Positions 53,778 through 62,730 are shown, counted from the stretch's first letter. The stretch: 64,000 bases of DNA from Bacillota bacterium (GCA_023459795.1 JAEWSP010000018.1:62001-126000); one strand, 5' to 3'. Notes: generated by a model not told the origin, from the letters alone. Numbers and translations are program-made.

Positions 53778-53936
53778 ATGGAGAAAGAAGGACATACATT
53801 AATTCTTCTTATCTTGATGACTATCGCGGTCATCGTTGTCATTGTTATGCTTGTTCTCTTCCTCAAGAGCTTGTCTGCTCCGGCCGACAGCAGCCAGATT
53901 AGTTCGCCGGTTTCTCTTGTCTGTAGTCTTCTTTGA
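53778..53936 (+). CDS. Small single-helix membrane protein (52 residues)
   Basis: ATG 53778 follows a GAGGAG site and the frame closes at TGA 53934-53936. The product begins MEKEGHTLILL and has one long hydrophobic helix (about residues 7-30) and a short polar Ser-rich tail. It lies 18 bases before the next gene, so the two are probably cotranscribed. No family recognised. The good ribosome site and spacing make it more likely real than chance. Confidence 0.55.
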   Translation: MEKEGHTLILLILMTIAVIVVIVMLVLFLKSLSAPADSSQISSPVSLVCSLL

Positions 53937-53954
53937 CCGAAAGGAGCTGAGTTT

Positions 53955-54551
53955 ATGGCTATTGAAAGCAATATTCCTTATGTTTCCGTCTGCGATGGAA
54001 AAGGGAAAAGACTAGGTGCAATCGAAGGTGAGGAAAAAGAAGGGAAAGATCCTTTCTTCACCGTCAAGAATTTCGAATTGACGAAAGGGGAAATCCATGT
54101 CGTCGTAAGACGGTATGGAGATGACTATATTCTCCCTAACAAATTCCATAGCCAGTTCGGTATCGATCTGAAAGGCGCCTATGCCATGACCTTCCTTCAG
54201 GTCACGCATCCCAAGAAGGCAATCCAGATCGACGAAGAGACCACTCGTTATGTCTTCAATTCCGATTCCAAGCTTGTCTTCCGCGGACCGGATTCCTATA
54301 AGCTCGGACTCGTGGTTACGATTCCGAATGCCTTCGATCCTGCCAGAATCAATTTCTTCCAGATGGAGATCAAGCGTGCCGGATATAAGTACGGTATGGA
54401 TCAGGTTCTTTGGAATATGGCGGATCAGGAACATCCTGTCCTTGCCGAAGAGCAGGCTGCTATCAAGAAGAAGGAAGACGAGAAGAAGAAGGAAAAGAAG
54501 AATTTCGATACCATTTTCGGCAACTGGTCCGATTCCGGTGACGATAGGTAG
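53955..54551 (+). CDS. Hypothetical soluble protein with a charged C-terminus
   Basis: 198 residues, AAAGGAG site before the ATG. The first 160 residues look like a mixed alpha/beta or beta-sandwich domain (FTVKNFELTKGEIHVVVRR, MTFLQVTHPKKAI); the tail is a Lys/Glu-rich helix ending in FDTIFGNWSDSGDDR. No signal peptide. I do not recognise the family. A terminator follows. Confidence 0.65.
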   Translation: MAIESNIPYVSVCDGKGKRLGAIEGEEKEGKDPFFTVKNFELTKGEIHVVVRRYGDDYILPNKFHSQFGIDLKGAYAMTFLQVTHPKKAIQIDEETTRYVFNSDSKLVFRGPDSYKLGLVVTIPNAFDPARINFFQMEIKRAGYKYGMDQVLWNMADQEHPVLAEEQAAIKKKEDEKKKEKKNFDTIFGNWSDSGDDR

Positions 54552-54562
54552 GAAAAAGAGAG

Positions 54563-54590
54563 GACCAGCGCACTGCGCTGGTCTTTTGTT
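54563..54590 (+). terminator. Rho-independent terminator
   Basis: GACCAGCG/CGCTGGTC hairpin followed by TTTTGTTTTT. Confidence 0.85.
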
Positions 54591-54606
54591 TTTGCCCTGA
54601 CTCAGC

Positions 54607-54612
54607 TAGAAT
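54607..54612 (+). promoter_or_regulatory. -10 box for a probably leaderless transcript
   Basis: TAGAAT ends 6 bases before ATG 54619 with no ribosome site between. Confidence 0.4.
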
Positions 54613-54618
54613 ATTGAT

Positions 54619-54927
54619 ATGAGTAAGAAAAAATTTATTCTATGGATCAGCATCTTAGGAGGGGTCAGCCTTCTTGGGATTCTAGGGGATATCATTCTGA
54701 TTGCCCTGAATCATAATGATGCCCTGAAGGTAGTCTTTACGGCCTTAGGAGCTTTCGGAATAGCTTCCCTTCTTCTCTTCCTTCTCTTTGCCAGGGTTAA
54801 AGAAGAAAACAAGCCGATCGAAGAAAAAGAGAAAGAGGGCAAGGTGACACAGGTATGCCCTAACTGCGGCAAGGAAGTAGATAGTAAGCTTGGCGTCTGC
54901 CCGCATTGCGGGACAAGACTGAAATAG
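54619..54927 (+). CDS. Membrane protein with C-terminal zinc ribbon
   Basis: 102 residues. Two N-terminal membrane helices (about 6-28 and 35-60), a charged linker, and a zinc-ribbon CPNCG...CPHCG at about 77-98. Domain order suggests a small membrane sensor or adaptor; function unknown. It ends 11 bases before the GH3 start and probably shares its transcript. Confidence 0.7.
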   Translation: MSKKKFILWISILGGVSLLGILGDIILIALNHNDALKVVFTALGAFGIASLLLFLLFARVKEENKPIEEKEKEGKVTQVCPNCGKEVDSKLGVCPHCGTRLK

Positions 54928-54938
54928 GAGAAAGAAAC

Positions 54939-57326
54939 ATGAGCAAAGAGAAAGACATTATGGAACTGTCTCCGGACAAGAAGGTTCATTATCTTAGGGG
55001 AGTCGGGAATTGGTATCTCTATCCGAATCCGGAAGACGGAAAGTCTGCCCGTATGTCGGACGGCCCTGTCGGCCTTCGCTTTGAAGTGACTTCCGGCGGA
55101 TTCAAGAACGAAATCAAGAAGAGCGTTGCTCTTCCCTCCGGTGCTTTGCTTTGCGCAAGCTGGGACAGAGACCTGGCAAAGCAGTTCGGCGAGTATCTTG
55201 CGGAAGAAGCCTATAGCTATGGAGCCGATGTTCTTCTCGGTCCTGCAATCTGCATCAAGCGTACTCCGCTTGGCGGAAGAGGATTCGAATACTTCACGGA
55301 AGATCCTTATCTTTCCGGAACGATGGCCGCTTCTTATATCCAGGCCGTCGAAGGAAAAGGGATTGCTACAAGCTTGAAGCATTATGTTGCAAACTCCCAG
55401 GAGACGGAACGGATGTGCATCAATGAAGTCATCGATGAAAGAGCACTCCACGAGATCTATCTGAGAGGATTCGAGATTGCCGTCAAGGAAGGAAAGCCTT
55501 CCACGATCATGGCAAGCTACAACAAGATCAACGGCTTGCATGTCACGGAGAGCAAAGAGCTTTTGAATGGCGTCCTAAGGAAGGACTGGAGCTATCAGGG
55601 ATTGATCGAGTCCGATTGGGGAGCTGTAAATGATGCCGTCCTCTCCGTCAAGGCAGGACTGGACGTCGAGATGCCACAGGACAACGACATCAACTACCAG
55701 AAGACGTTAGATGCTTATCAGAACGACCCGGAGTTCGCGTCGGCCTGCGACAAAGCCCTGGTCCGTATCCACGCGCTGAACGAACGGCACGAGGATCCTA
55801 AGGGGAGAGAGCAGTACAACTACCAGGTCCACCATGTGTTCAGCCGGCTTGTCGGGGAGGAATCGGTTGTTCTTCTGAAGAACGAAGGCAATATCCTTCC
55901 TTTGCGGAACATCGATCAGCTTCTGGTCTTAGGCTCTTTAGCCAAGACCCCCCGTTTCCAGGGCGGAGGAAGCTCTCATCTCAATGCCGTGAATGTCACC
56001 TCCTTCACGGATCAGCTTTCCGTTACCAACTACCAGTATCTGGAAGGATATAACTTCGATGACGAAAATGATGACAGCAAGATTCAGGAAGCCGTCGATG
56101 CTGCCAAGAAGGCGGATAAGGTCCTACTGTTTGCCGGTATCAATGAGAAGGTGGAGTCGGAAGGCTTCGACCGCTTCTCTTTGTCCCTGCCGAAGAATCA
56201 GATCCACCTGATTGAAAAAGTCCATGAAGTCAACCCGAATATTGTCCTAATCCTGATGAACGGCGGTCCTATCCTTATGCCGTTCATTGATAAGGTAAAA
56301 GGCGTTATGGAGACGTATTTAGGAGGAGAAGCAATTTCGGAAGTGGTCTTCGACTTGCTTTACGGAGTCGCTAATCCCAGCGGACATCTTGCTGAGACCT
56401 TCCCGCTGGACGACTCCTATTCCCTTTGCCGGAAGGAGACGTTTGGCGATGAGTTCGATTCCTTCTACAAGGAAAGCATCTATGTCGGCTACCGTTACTA
56501 TTCGACCTTCCATAAGAAGACCCTCTTCCCGTTCGGATACGGACTTAGCTACACTTCCTTCCGGTATTCTGATTTTTCTGTCGATACCAGCGGAAAGAGA
56601 GCGGTAGCTACTTTCACTATCGAGAACACGGGAAAACGTTACGGAAAGACGGTTCCCCAGATCTATGTCAGCAAGCCTTCCCATCCGGTCTTTGTCCCGG
56701 AGAAGGAGCTTATAGGTTATACGAAGGTGGGACTGGAAGCCGGAGAGAAGAAGACGGTGAAGGTGGAGCTGGATGAACGCTACAACACCTACTACAACGT
56801 CGCTGAAAAGCGTTTTGTTCCTCTCTACGGGGATTATGTCTTTATCCTTGGCCAGAACGCCGAAGACGAAGGATTGAAGGCGAAGGCTACCCGCCAAGGC
56901 GTTAATCTTCCTTCTCCTTATGAGAACGACAGCATTCCGGACTACTTCGCATCCGGGACGAAGGAACCGGATATCGAGGAGTTCAGGAAGCTCTTTGTCG
57001 ACCAGGAGTTTGTTACGACAGACAAGACGAAGGAATCCGATCTCGACACCTCGATCATGCAGGCCTGTAAGAAGGGCAGCAAGGGTGCAGGGATCCTGAT
57101 CAAGAAGCTTTCCAAGACGGCTATCCATGATGATCTCATGATGTATAACCAGCTTATCCAGAATCCTGTCCGGACATTGCTCTACTGGACTCCGGAGCTT
57201 GGAAAAGACGGAGTCGATCAGCTTCTCGATGTACTGAACGACAGGAAACTGATACGGAGTCTTATCGGGCTTGGAATCCGGTTCTATAAGATCTACAGGG
57301 CGAAGAAGAAGCAAGGACAGATTTAA
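54939..57326 (+). CDS. Glycoside hydrolase family 3 (beta-glucosidase-like)
   Basis: 795 residues from MSKEKDIMEL (ATG 54939, ATAGGAG site). Domain order: GH3 barrel with GRGFEYFTEDPYLSG and the nucleophile in LIESDWGAVNDA (Asp about 225), the GH3 C-terminal alpha/beta domain with GGGSSHLNAVN, and an Fn3-like domain (about 540-650). A helical tail of about 130 residues follows. No signal peptide, so it acts inside on imported glycosides. Exact sugar specificity cannot be read. A terminator follows. Confidence 0.92.
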   Translation: MSKEKDIMELSPDKKVHYLRGVGNWYLYPNPEDGKSARMSDGPVGLRFEVTSGGFKNEIKKSVALPSGALLCASWDRDLAKQFGEYLAEEAYSYGADVLLGPAICIKRTPLGGRGFEYFTEDPYLSGTMAASYIQAVEGKGIATSLKHYVANSQETERMCINEVIDERALHEIYLRGFEIAVKEGKPSTIMASYNKINGLHVTESKELLNGVLRKDWSYQGLIESDWGAVNDAVLSVKAGLDVEMPQDNDINYQKTLDAYQNDPEFASACDKALVRIHALNERHEDPKGREQYNYQVHHVFSRLVGEESVVLLKNEGNILPLRNIDQLLVLGSLAKTPRFQGGGSSHLNAVNVTSFTDQLSVTNYQYLEGYNFDDENDDSKIQEAVDAAKKADKVLLFAGINEKVESEGFDRFSLSLPKNQIHLIEKVHEVNPNIVLILMNGGPILMPFIDKVKGVMETYLGGEAISEVVFDLLYGVANPSGHLAETFPLDDSYSLCRKETFGDEFDSFYKESIYVGYRYYSTFHKKTLFPFGYGLSYTSFRYSDFSVDTSGKRAVATFTIENTGKRYGKTVPQIYVSKPSHPVFVPEKELIGYTKVGLEAGEKKTVKVELDERYNTYYNVAEKRFVPLYGDYVFILGQNAEDEGLKAKATRQGVNLPSPYENDSIPDYFASGTKEPDIEEFRKLFVDQEFVTTDKTKESDLDTSIMQACKKGSKGAGILIKKLSKTAIHDDLMMYNQLIQNPVRTLLYWTPELGKDGVDQLLDVLNDRKLIRSLIGLGIRFYKIYRAKKKQGQI

Positions 57327-57328
57327 GG

Positions 57329-57350
57329 AAAAGGGGCTTGGCCCCTTTTC
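57329..57350 (+). terminator. Rho-independent terminator of the GH3 gene
   Basis: AAAAGGGGC/GCCCCTTTT with a TTG loop. Confidence 0.85.
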
Positions 57351-57488
57351 TTGTTCCGCTAAAAAAGAAGGCTGTTTTCCGTGCTTTCCTTAAAAAAACT
57401 TGTAGCTAATCCCCCTTTGTGGTAATATACCCCTTGCTACTGCGTGTTTCCTCATGCAGAGAGTATTCCTAGAGGGGGTATTAAAGTT

Positions 57489-57734
57489 ATGAAAGAGGGA
57501 ATCCATCCGAAATATTACCGCGCTAAGGTGACTTGCGTTACCTGCGGAACGACGTTCGAGGTCGGTTCGACTGTTCCGGAAATCAAGGTCGATACTTGCA
57601 GCCATTGCCATTCGTTCTACACTGGCAAGCTGAAGTTCACTGCCGATACCGGACGTATTGCTAAGTTCAACCGTCTCCAGGCGGCTTCCAAGGCCAAGCA
57701 GGCCGAAGTTGCTGCGGATAAGAAGAACAAGTAG
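57489..57734 (+). CDS. rpmE: Ribosomal protein bL31 (zinc-binding form)
   Basis: 81 residues from MKEGIHPKYY, after a GAGGGGG ribosome site. CVTC and CSHCHSFYTGK supply the four zinc Cys of the C+ form. The C-terminal extension ending in KKNK is slightly longer than usual. An in-frame longer reading from 57444 is not needed. Promoter-like GTAATAT lies near 57420. A terminator follows. Confidence 0.96.
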   Translation: MKEGIHPKYYRAKVTCVTCGTTFEVGSTVPEIKVDTCSHCHSFYTGKLKFTADTGRIAKFNRLQAASKAKQAEVAADKKNK

Positions 57735-57747
57735 TACCAGCAAAGAA

Positions 57748-57773
57748 AACGAGCCTAACGGCTCGTTTTTTTG
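57748..57773 (+). terminator. Rho-independent terminator of rpmE
   Basis: AACGAGCC/GGCTCGTT with a TAAC loop followed by a T-run. Confidence 0.92.
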
Positions 57774-57799
57774 TTTTTTGTTTCCGTTACAGGTACAAT
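57771..57799 (+). promoter_or_regulatory. Promoter of a probably leaderless large gene
   Basis: TTGTTT (57771-57776), 17-base spacer, TACAAT (57794-57799). The ATG at 57808 lies at the expected transcription start and has no Shine-Dalgarno. Confidence 0.55.
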
Positions 57800-57807
57800 A
57801 TTCCTAT

Positions 57808-60800
57808 ATGGAAACGCCAAAGCGGGTCGATGTCCTGGACTTAGCAAATACGGCTAGGTCTAGGCTCTCCTTCCCGAAAGGAAATCTCCGTCCTCTTCTT
57901 TCGAAAGAAGATGCAGGAGCCATCTGGAACGGACGTCTCTTCTCCTCCGAGGAGAAAGAACCTTATTTTTCTGTCGTCTTCCTCCTTTCCAAGGAGGAAG
58001 AGAAGATCTATCCTCTCTTCTTCTTTGAAGCATATAGGAACTCGGAAGGACTTCTTTCCAGGACCGGAGACCTGCCTCTTTTCTCGGAAGTTGCCTTATC
58101 CTTCCTCAAGGGACTGGGAGCGGATGTCAAAGACACTTCCAGGATCAATGATCCAGACTCCTATCTGACATTCCTCCAAGGAGCTTTGGATGCCAAGGCC
58201 AAGGGAAAAGCGGAGATCCTCTATGGTTTGAGATTCTACTCCGAGGAAGATGTGTCCTATTCCGGCGTCTACCTTCTCTCCCAGAATCTCTACTCCCATG
58301 AGGAGACACCGATCCAATACCAGGGACTGTTGCAGAATGTTAGCGTTCAGAAAGAAAAGGAACGGAACCGGAATGCTTTTCTTCTGGAAAATGCCATCGA
58401 CAAGGAAAACATTTATAAAGTCCTGAAAGTCTCCTTCCATGAAAAAGACCTGAAGGAAGAATTCCTGGTCAAGAAAATCACCTATTCCCTTCTGCATAAA
58501 AGGACCATCAGCTTCGTTTTTCCGGATGAAGAAAAAAAGACAAGGTTCGTTTCCTTCCTGAAGGAGAACGGACTGGAGAATTTCTTCTTCGACTTCTCCA
58601 AGTTCCAGCCAGAGGCCTCGCTTCCTTTCCTTGTTCCGGAAGCCAAGAAAAGTGCCCGTCTCTCTTTTGCAAAGAAGAATATTTCTTTGCGGAAAAACGA
58701 ACGGTCCTATCTTCTTCTATCCCAGCGGAAGAGGGAAATTCTTAAGGATGTTCCTAAAGACAGTTCCAACCTGGAGCAGATCTCCAGCTTTCTAGCCAAG
58801 GACAGCGATCCGCTCCCTCTTCCGCTTGAGGACTACAGCGAAGAGGAGTTCCAGGCAGATGAAAGCTTTCTATCCAGGCTCTCCTCTTGGCCTTCCGTTC
58901 TTTCCGTTCCTCTTTCTCTCCATCCGTTTTTCGGTCTTTCCGTCTCCGGAAAGAAGGAGAACTATACCAAGGCCGAAGAAGTGGTGAAGGAGATTGATAG
59001 GAACCTCTCCCTCTTTGAAGAAACCTTGTCCCGGCTTGGTCTTACCAGGATCGGCGGAGAACCGATTCTGGACTTCCTGGATTTTGAGACCTTGCTAGAC
59101 GATACGCTGCTTCTTTCCGACTACAACGGTTTCCCGAAGAAGTTCTTCAACATCCGGAACCAGCCGGATAGAAAAGCTCTTTCTGATCTCAAGGTCAGTT
59201 ATCAGGCGGTTTCTTCTTCCCGTCTCCTCGTCCTGAACCTATGCGATTCCTCTATCTTCCTAGAGAACATCCCGCTTCTTCTATCCACCTTCAAGACAGG
59301 GAAGTTCAAGGCAAGAAGGGAAGCCAAGAAACGGATCTGCAGCTATATGAAAGGGAAGACAAAGCTGGAACCGCTAGTCCGGATTCTATCGAGCTATGTG
59401 GAAGCCTATGACAAACTGAAACGGGATCTCCCCGGGTATGAGGAGATTTACGGAGACAGCGTCGATACGATGAACGGAGTCGTCGAGATAGAAAGCAATA
59501 TGAAGTATCTGGAAAGGTTCTTCTCCAGGAAAGGAAAGAATCCGGACTTTACCTTGGATAATCCGGTTGTGAAGAAAGCCCTCAAGGAAAAGAACTACCG
59601 AGAAGATCTTCTTAGCCGTGTACAGGAAGCAAACCAGATCTATCTTCAGCTGAAACAATTGTTTAACCGGTATTTTGGTTTCTTTCTGGACGCACCGGAA
59701 AACTTTGTTGCTAAGCCTTTCCACGAACTTCACGCCCTCCTATCTGTAAAGAAAGATGGCACTTATCAGGAATTTATTGAGATGGCCTTATTCCTGGAAG
59801 CAAAAGAGAATACATCGACTATCCTCCAGATGGTCATCCGCAGCGACTGGCTGAAGAACAAACCTCTTACCGGAATCCAGGACAGCTTCCTGCATGCCGT
59901 CTATTCTAACCGCTACAGGACCTACAGAAAGGAAATCGATGCTTTCCGCAACGACAAGAAGGACAACGAGGTCCGGTATTTCTACGGGCTGTACGACCTT
60001 GATGGAATCCGCAAGGAAGAACGTGCGGAAGCTATCTCCAAGGAGACATATAGGAGATACGAAGAGGCAGAAGGGGAGAAGGCATACCAGGAGATCGAGA
60101 AGAACCTTGGGATTCCATTCCTGAAACCGGAAACTCGGAAAAAGGAGATTGCTCTTCTTTCTATTACCCATCCGATTTTTCTTCTTACCTCCAAGGATCT
60201 TCTCCAGGCCCCGGATCTGAGCTTGGATGATACGGTCAGCTTTGGCAGCGTCTCATATTCTACCCCGGAGCTTCTCCATCTTCTGAGGGCCTCGAAGAAT
60301 GTGATTTTCCTCGAGGAGATTGGGAGCGGAGACACCAGGATCCAAGGGTACCAGGGAGTCTTCCTCTCCACAGAGAATATCGAGCAGGAGATGTTCAGTC
60401 CCTATATTCTTCCCCCCTCCATGGAGAAGCATCTAAGGACATATCTGAATTCCAAAGGCCTTCTTCTGGAAGAAGAGAAGAACGGTTTTTCTTTCTCCGT
60501 CAAGGAGAAAGAAGGAGGACAGGAAAAAGGAATCTTGGTTCCTAGTCTTTCTGTCGTCCCCGGGTATGAAGAGCTGGTGGCTTCTCTTGTCCGGGAATAC
60601 CTTTTCCAGAAGAAAGGCAGGAAGCTTCTTCTTCTGGATGTCAAGGAAGCATCCTTCGACCAGGAAAATGCTTTCAAGGGACTTCTGGATTCCCAGGAAG
60701 AAGCCGAAAGAATCTACAAGGAAGAGATCCAGGAGAAGAAGGAAAGAGAGCTTTCGGAAAAGGTCTCGCCTTCGCTTGAGAATCTCATCGGTTCCTTTGC

Positions 60801-61254
60801 AATGGTTCCTGCTTCCGATCAGATCGATCAGATTCTTAAGGTTGAACCGGAAGACGCCTTTAAGATTCTGGAACCTATCCCGGTCAGCAAGTTCTCTTTG
60901 CTGAAATCCCATAAGCTGAGAGCCTTTGTCCGGAAAGGCCTGAGGGAGAAGAAGCTGGTTGTCAAAGACGGGTTCTTAAGATACCAGGATGAAAAGGAGA
61001 TCTCCTTCCGAAGATCCCTGCCTGGAACAAGAACCTCCCAGGATATTTCCGAAGCGGAGCTTAGGGCTGGTATTCTTTCCGTCCTTTCTGTTTCTCCTCT
61101 GCCGGAGAAAAAGCTGTATGCTCTTTTCCTTAGGCTCTGCGGAACAACAGCCGAGGATGCTTCCTTCCTGTCCTTGTTCCGGAATACCCTTCTCTCCCTT
61201 TCTAGGGATGGCAAGACGAAGGAAGAGGAAGACGGAAGTCTCTATCTAGCATAG
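57808..61254 (+). CDS. Large protein resembling an inactive DUF4011/SF1-helicase/DUF3320 protein
   Basis: 1148 residues from METPKRVDVL. No Walker A and no DExx box are present. Still, the layout follows DUF4011-type helicases: an N-terminal VLDLANTARSRLSF segment like their LLDLSLRN opening, a GKAEILYGLRFYSEE segment like their LYLALGFLEW, then LLHKRTISFVFPDEEKKTR (about 227) like the strand after the P-loop. VSFGSVSYSTPELLHLL and KNVIFLEEIG (about 810-840) align with the VIFDEASQ and QVIVVGD strands. The end (about 1078-1148) resembles DUF3320. If right, this is an ATPase-dead relative. This is inference from eye alignment. Confidence 0.6.
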   Translation: METPKRVDVLDLANTARSRLSFPKGNLRPLLSKEDAGAIWNGRLFSSEEKEPYFSVVFLLSKEEEKIYPLFFFEAYRNSEGLLSRTGDLPLFSEVALSFLKGLGADVKDTSRINDPDSYLTFLQGALDAKAKGKAEILYGLRFYSEEDVSYSGVYLLSQNLYSHEETPIQYQGLLQNVSVQKEKERNRNAFLLENAIDKENIYKVLKVSFHEKDLKEEFLVKKITYSLLHKRTISFVFPDEEKKTRFVSFLKENGLENFFFDFSKFQPEASLPFLVPEAKKSARLSFAKKNISLRKNERSYLLLSQRKREILKDVPKDSSNLEQISSFLAKDSDPLPLPLEDYSEEEFQADESFLSRLSSWPSVLSVPLSLHPFFGLSVSGKKENYTKAEEVVKEIDRNLSLFEETLSRLGLTRIGGEPILDFLDFETLLDDTLLLSDYNGFPKKFFNIRNQPDRKALSDLKVSYQAVSSSRLLVLNLCDSSIFLENIPLLLSTFKTGKFKARREAKKRICSYMKGKTKLEPLVRILSSYVEAYDKLKRDLPGYEEIYGDSVDTMNGVVEIESNMKYLERFFSRKGKNPDFTLDNPVVKKALKEKNYREDLLSRVQEANQIYLQLKQLFNRYFGFFLDAPENFVAKPFHELHALLSVKKDGTYQEFIEMALFLEAKENTSTILQMVIRSDWLKNKPLTGIQDSFLHAVYSNRYRTYRKEIDAFRNDKKDNEVRYFYGLYDLDGIRKEERAEAISKETYRRYEEAEGEKAYQEIEKNLGIPFLKPETRKKEIALLSITHPIFLLTSKDLLQAPDLSLDDTVSFGSVSYSTPELLHLLRASKNVIFLEEIGSGDTRIQGYQGVFLSTENIEQEMFSPYILPPSMEKHLRTYLNSKGLLLEEEKNGFSFSVKEKEGGQEKGILVPSLSVVPGYEELVASLVREYLFQKKGRKLLLLDVKEASFDQENAFKGLLDSQEEAERIYKEEIQEKKERELSEKVSPSLENLIGSFAMVPASDQIDQILKVEPEDAFKILEPIPVSKFSLLKSHKLRAFVRKGLREKKLVVKDGFLRYQDEKEISFRRSLPGTRTSQDISEAELRAGILSVLSVSPLPEKKLYALFLRLCGTTAEDASFLSLFRNTLLSLSRDGKTKEEEDGSLYLA

Positions 61255-61283
61255 GGAAGGCCTCTGCAGACGAAAACAAAAAT

Positions 61284-61315
61284 GCTTCTGTCCTTACGGG
61301 CAGAAGCTATTTTTT
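61284..61315. terminator. Bidirectional terminator between convergent genes
   Basis: GCTTCTGTCC/GGGCAGAAGC with a TTAC loop; T-rich tails on both strands. Confidence 0.85.
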
Positions 61316-61676
61316 ACAGGTCTTTTTCAAATAGGCCGTGCAGATTGCAGAAGGAATAAGCCTTCAAGGGCCTTTCCCCTTTGGCAAGAGCGAACTCCCT
61401 GACCGGCTTCTCTTCCGGAAGAAGTCTCTTCAGGATTGCTTTTTCCGTTGTAAGAAGAACAATCGCAGAGATGTAATGCTCCTTGGTGCTAGGGTGAAGG
61501 ACTTCTCCAACCTGAACCACCACCTTCCCGTCTCTTTCGGAAACGAAGGGAACATGTTTTTCTCTGGAGGCATCCGTAGAATTAGGGACAAGAAGAACTT
61601 CTCCCTCTTCCGGGATGTTGTCGCCAGTCGCCATTCTTACAGACCCGTCCGCTTTCCTGAAAAAATAAAGTTCCAT
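61314..61676 (-). CDS. Superoxide reductase (desulfoferrodoxin-type iron domain)
   Basis: Reduces superoxide to peroxide without releasing oxygen, typical of anaerobes. 120 residues. All five iron ligands are present: His41 in EKHVPF, His61 and His67 in HPSTKEHYI, Cys110 and His113 in CNLHGL, and the catalytic Glu-Lys pair precedes His41. The rubredoxin-like N-terminal domain of desulfoferrodoxin is missing (neelaredoxin-like form). AAAGGAG site before ATG. 20 bases downstream of the TM2 gene, likely one transcript. Confidence 0.88.
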   Translation of the reverse strand: MELYFFRKADGSVRMATGDNIPEEGEVLLVPNSTDASREKHVPFVSERDGKVVVQVGEVLHPSTKEHYISAIVLLTTEKAILKRLLPEEKPVREFALAKGERPLKAYSFCNLHGLFEKDL

Positions 61677-61696
61677 AGAATCTCTTTCTCCTTTGT

Positions 61697-61945
61697 TTAC
61701 TTGAAATAATCCCGGAAGTCTTCTTCGTATTTGCCCATGCAGGCTTTGATGAAGTCGATGATGTTCCAGATAACGCCAAGACCGATGAAGATAAAGGCGA
61801 GCTTGACGAAGAAGAACTTGCCGCCCTTCTTGAAGCTCTTAACAAAATAGATCTTATCGATGCCAAGCCAGCCTAGGAAGAAAATGATAACGAGAAGCCA
61901 CGGATCGACCTTCTTCTCAGGAACGGAATATTCTTCGTTACTCAT
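61697..61945 (-). CDS. TM2-domain membrane protein
   Basis: 82 residues. After a short polar N-terminus, two helices form the TM2 domain (FFLGWLGIDKIYFVKSFKKG and FIFIGLGVIWNIIDFIKAC) with the polar turn between them. Function unknown. GAGAGG site before ATG and a minus-strand TATAAT near 61980. First gene of a pair with the superoxide reductase. Confidence 0.85.
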   Translation of the reverse strand: MSNEEYSVPEKKVDPWLLVIIFFLGWLGIDKIYFVKSFKKGGKFFFVKLAFIFIGLGVIWNIIDFIKACMGKYEEDFRDYFK

Positions 61946-62076
61946 GGGATACCTCTCTTATTTGTCAAATCATTAGTATTATAAGGATTAAGGCCGGATA
62001 AAGAAAGAGAGACGAATAAAACTCTTCTTTTTTCTTCCCCTCTCTTTGCTATAATAGTTTCGTAAGGACTAAGCAA

Positions 62077-62721
62077 ATGGTAAAAGTTTTCCGCTTCGAT
62101 GGGGATACGAGAGAATTCAGCGCTAACACGTATGTCATCGGCAAGATCGGCCATAACTGCATTGTTGTCGATCTCGGTACGACGTCGGATGACGTCTACG
62201 ACTACGTCAGCTCCCAGTACGAGGGAGTTGCCGCTATTCTTTTGACCCACGCCCACTATGACCATATCCGTGGCGTTTCTTCCTTCCTGAAGAAGCTGAA
62301 GAAGCCTGCCCCGGTTTTCCTTTCTCCTGCCGATATCGAGCTTCTTTCCCATCCGGAGCTGAACTGCTCCAAGAGGAACGGAGAGAACGTTACCGGAAGC
62401 TTCCAGGTAGTCACTTTCCGGGATCAGGAATTCCTGCCGATCAACAATATCCGTGTCCAGGTGATTGCTACTCCTTTCCACACGAGAGGAAGCGTCTGCT
62501 ATCTCTTCCCGGACGAGAATGCCCTCTTTACCGGGGATACCCTGTTTGCCGGATCGATCGGAAAAGTCGAAACGCCTACCGGAAATCCGATGCAGGTGAA
62601 TGCCTCTTTAGGAAAGCTTCAGGGATTGAGCGATACTCTTGTCGTCTACCCGGGACATGGAGCTATCACCAGGCTTGGAACGGAGAAGGAAACAAATCCG
62701 TTCATGATCGCCCTGAAGTAA
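62077..62721 (+). CDS. MBL-fold metallo-hydrolase (glyoxalase II-like)
   Basis: 214 residues. Metal motif THAHYDHIRG (HxHxDH), a later TGDTLF Asp and the YPGHG His are in place. This small cytoplasmic form (YqgX/GloB-like) is often called hydroxyacylglutathione hydrolase, but substrate is uncertain. TATAAT at 62050-62055 and a TAAGGA site precede the ATG. Converges with metG. Confidence 0.9.
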   Translation: MVKVFRFDGDTREFSANTYVIGKIGHNCIVVDLGTTSDDVYDYVSSQYEGVAAILLTHAHYDHIRGVSSFLKKLKKPAPVFLSPADIELLSHPELNCSKRNGENVTGSFQVVTFRDQEFLPINNIRVQVIATPFHTRGSVCYLFPDENALFTGDTLFAGSIGKVETPTGNPMQVNASLGKLQGLSDTLVVYPGHGAITRLGTEKETNPFMIALK

Positions 62722-62730
62722 ATAAAAAGA

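Noticed and set aside
57371..57488. A riboswitch or autoregulatory leader upstream of rpmE
   Set aside because: The leader has a promoter and a ribosome site but no convincing conserved secondary structure could be drawn.
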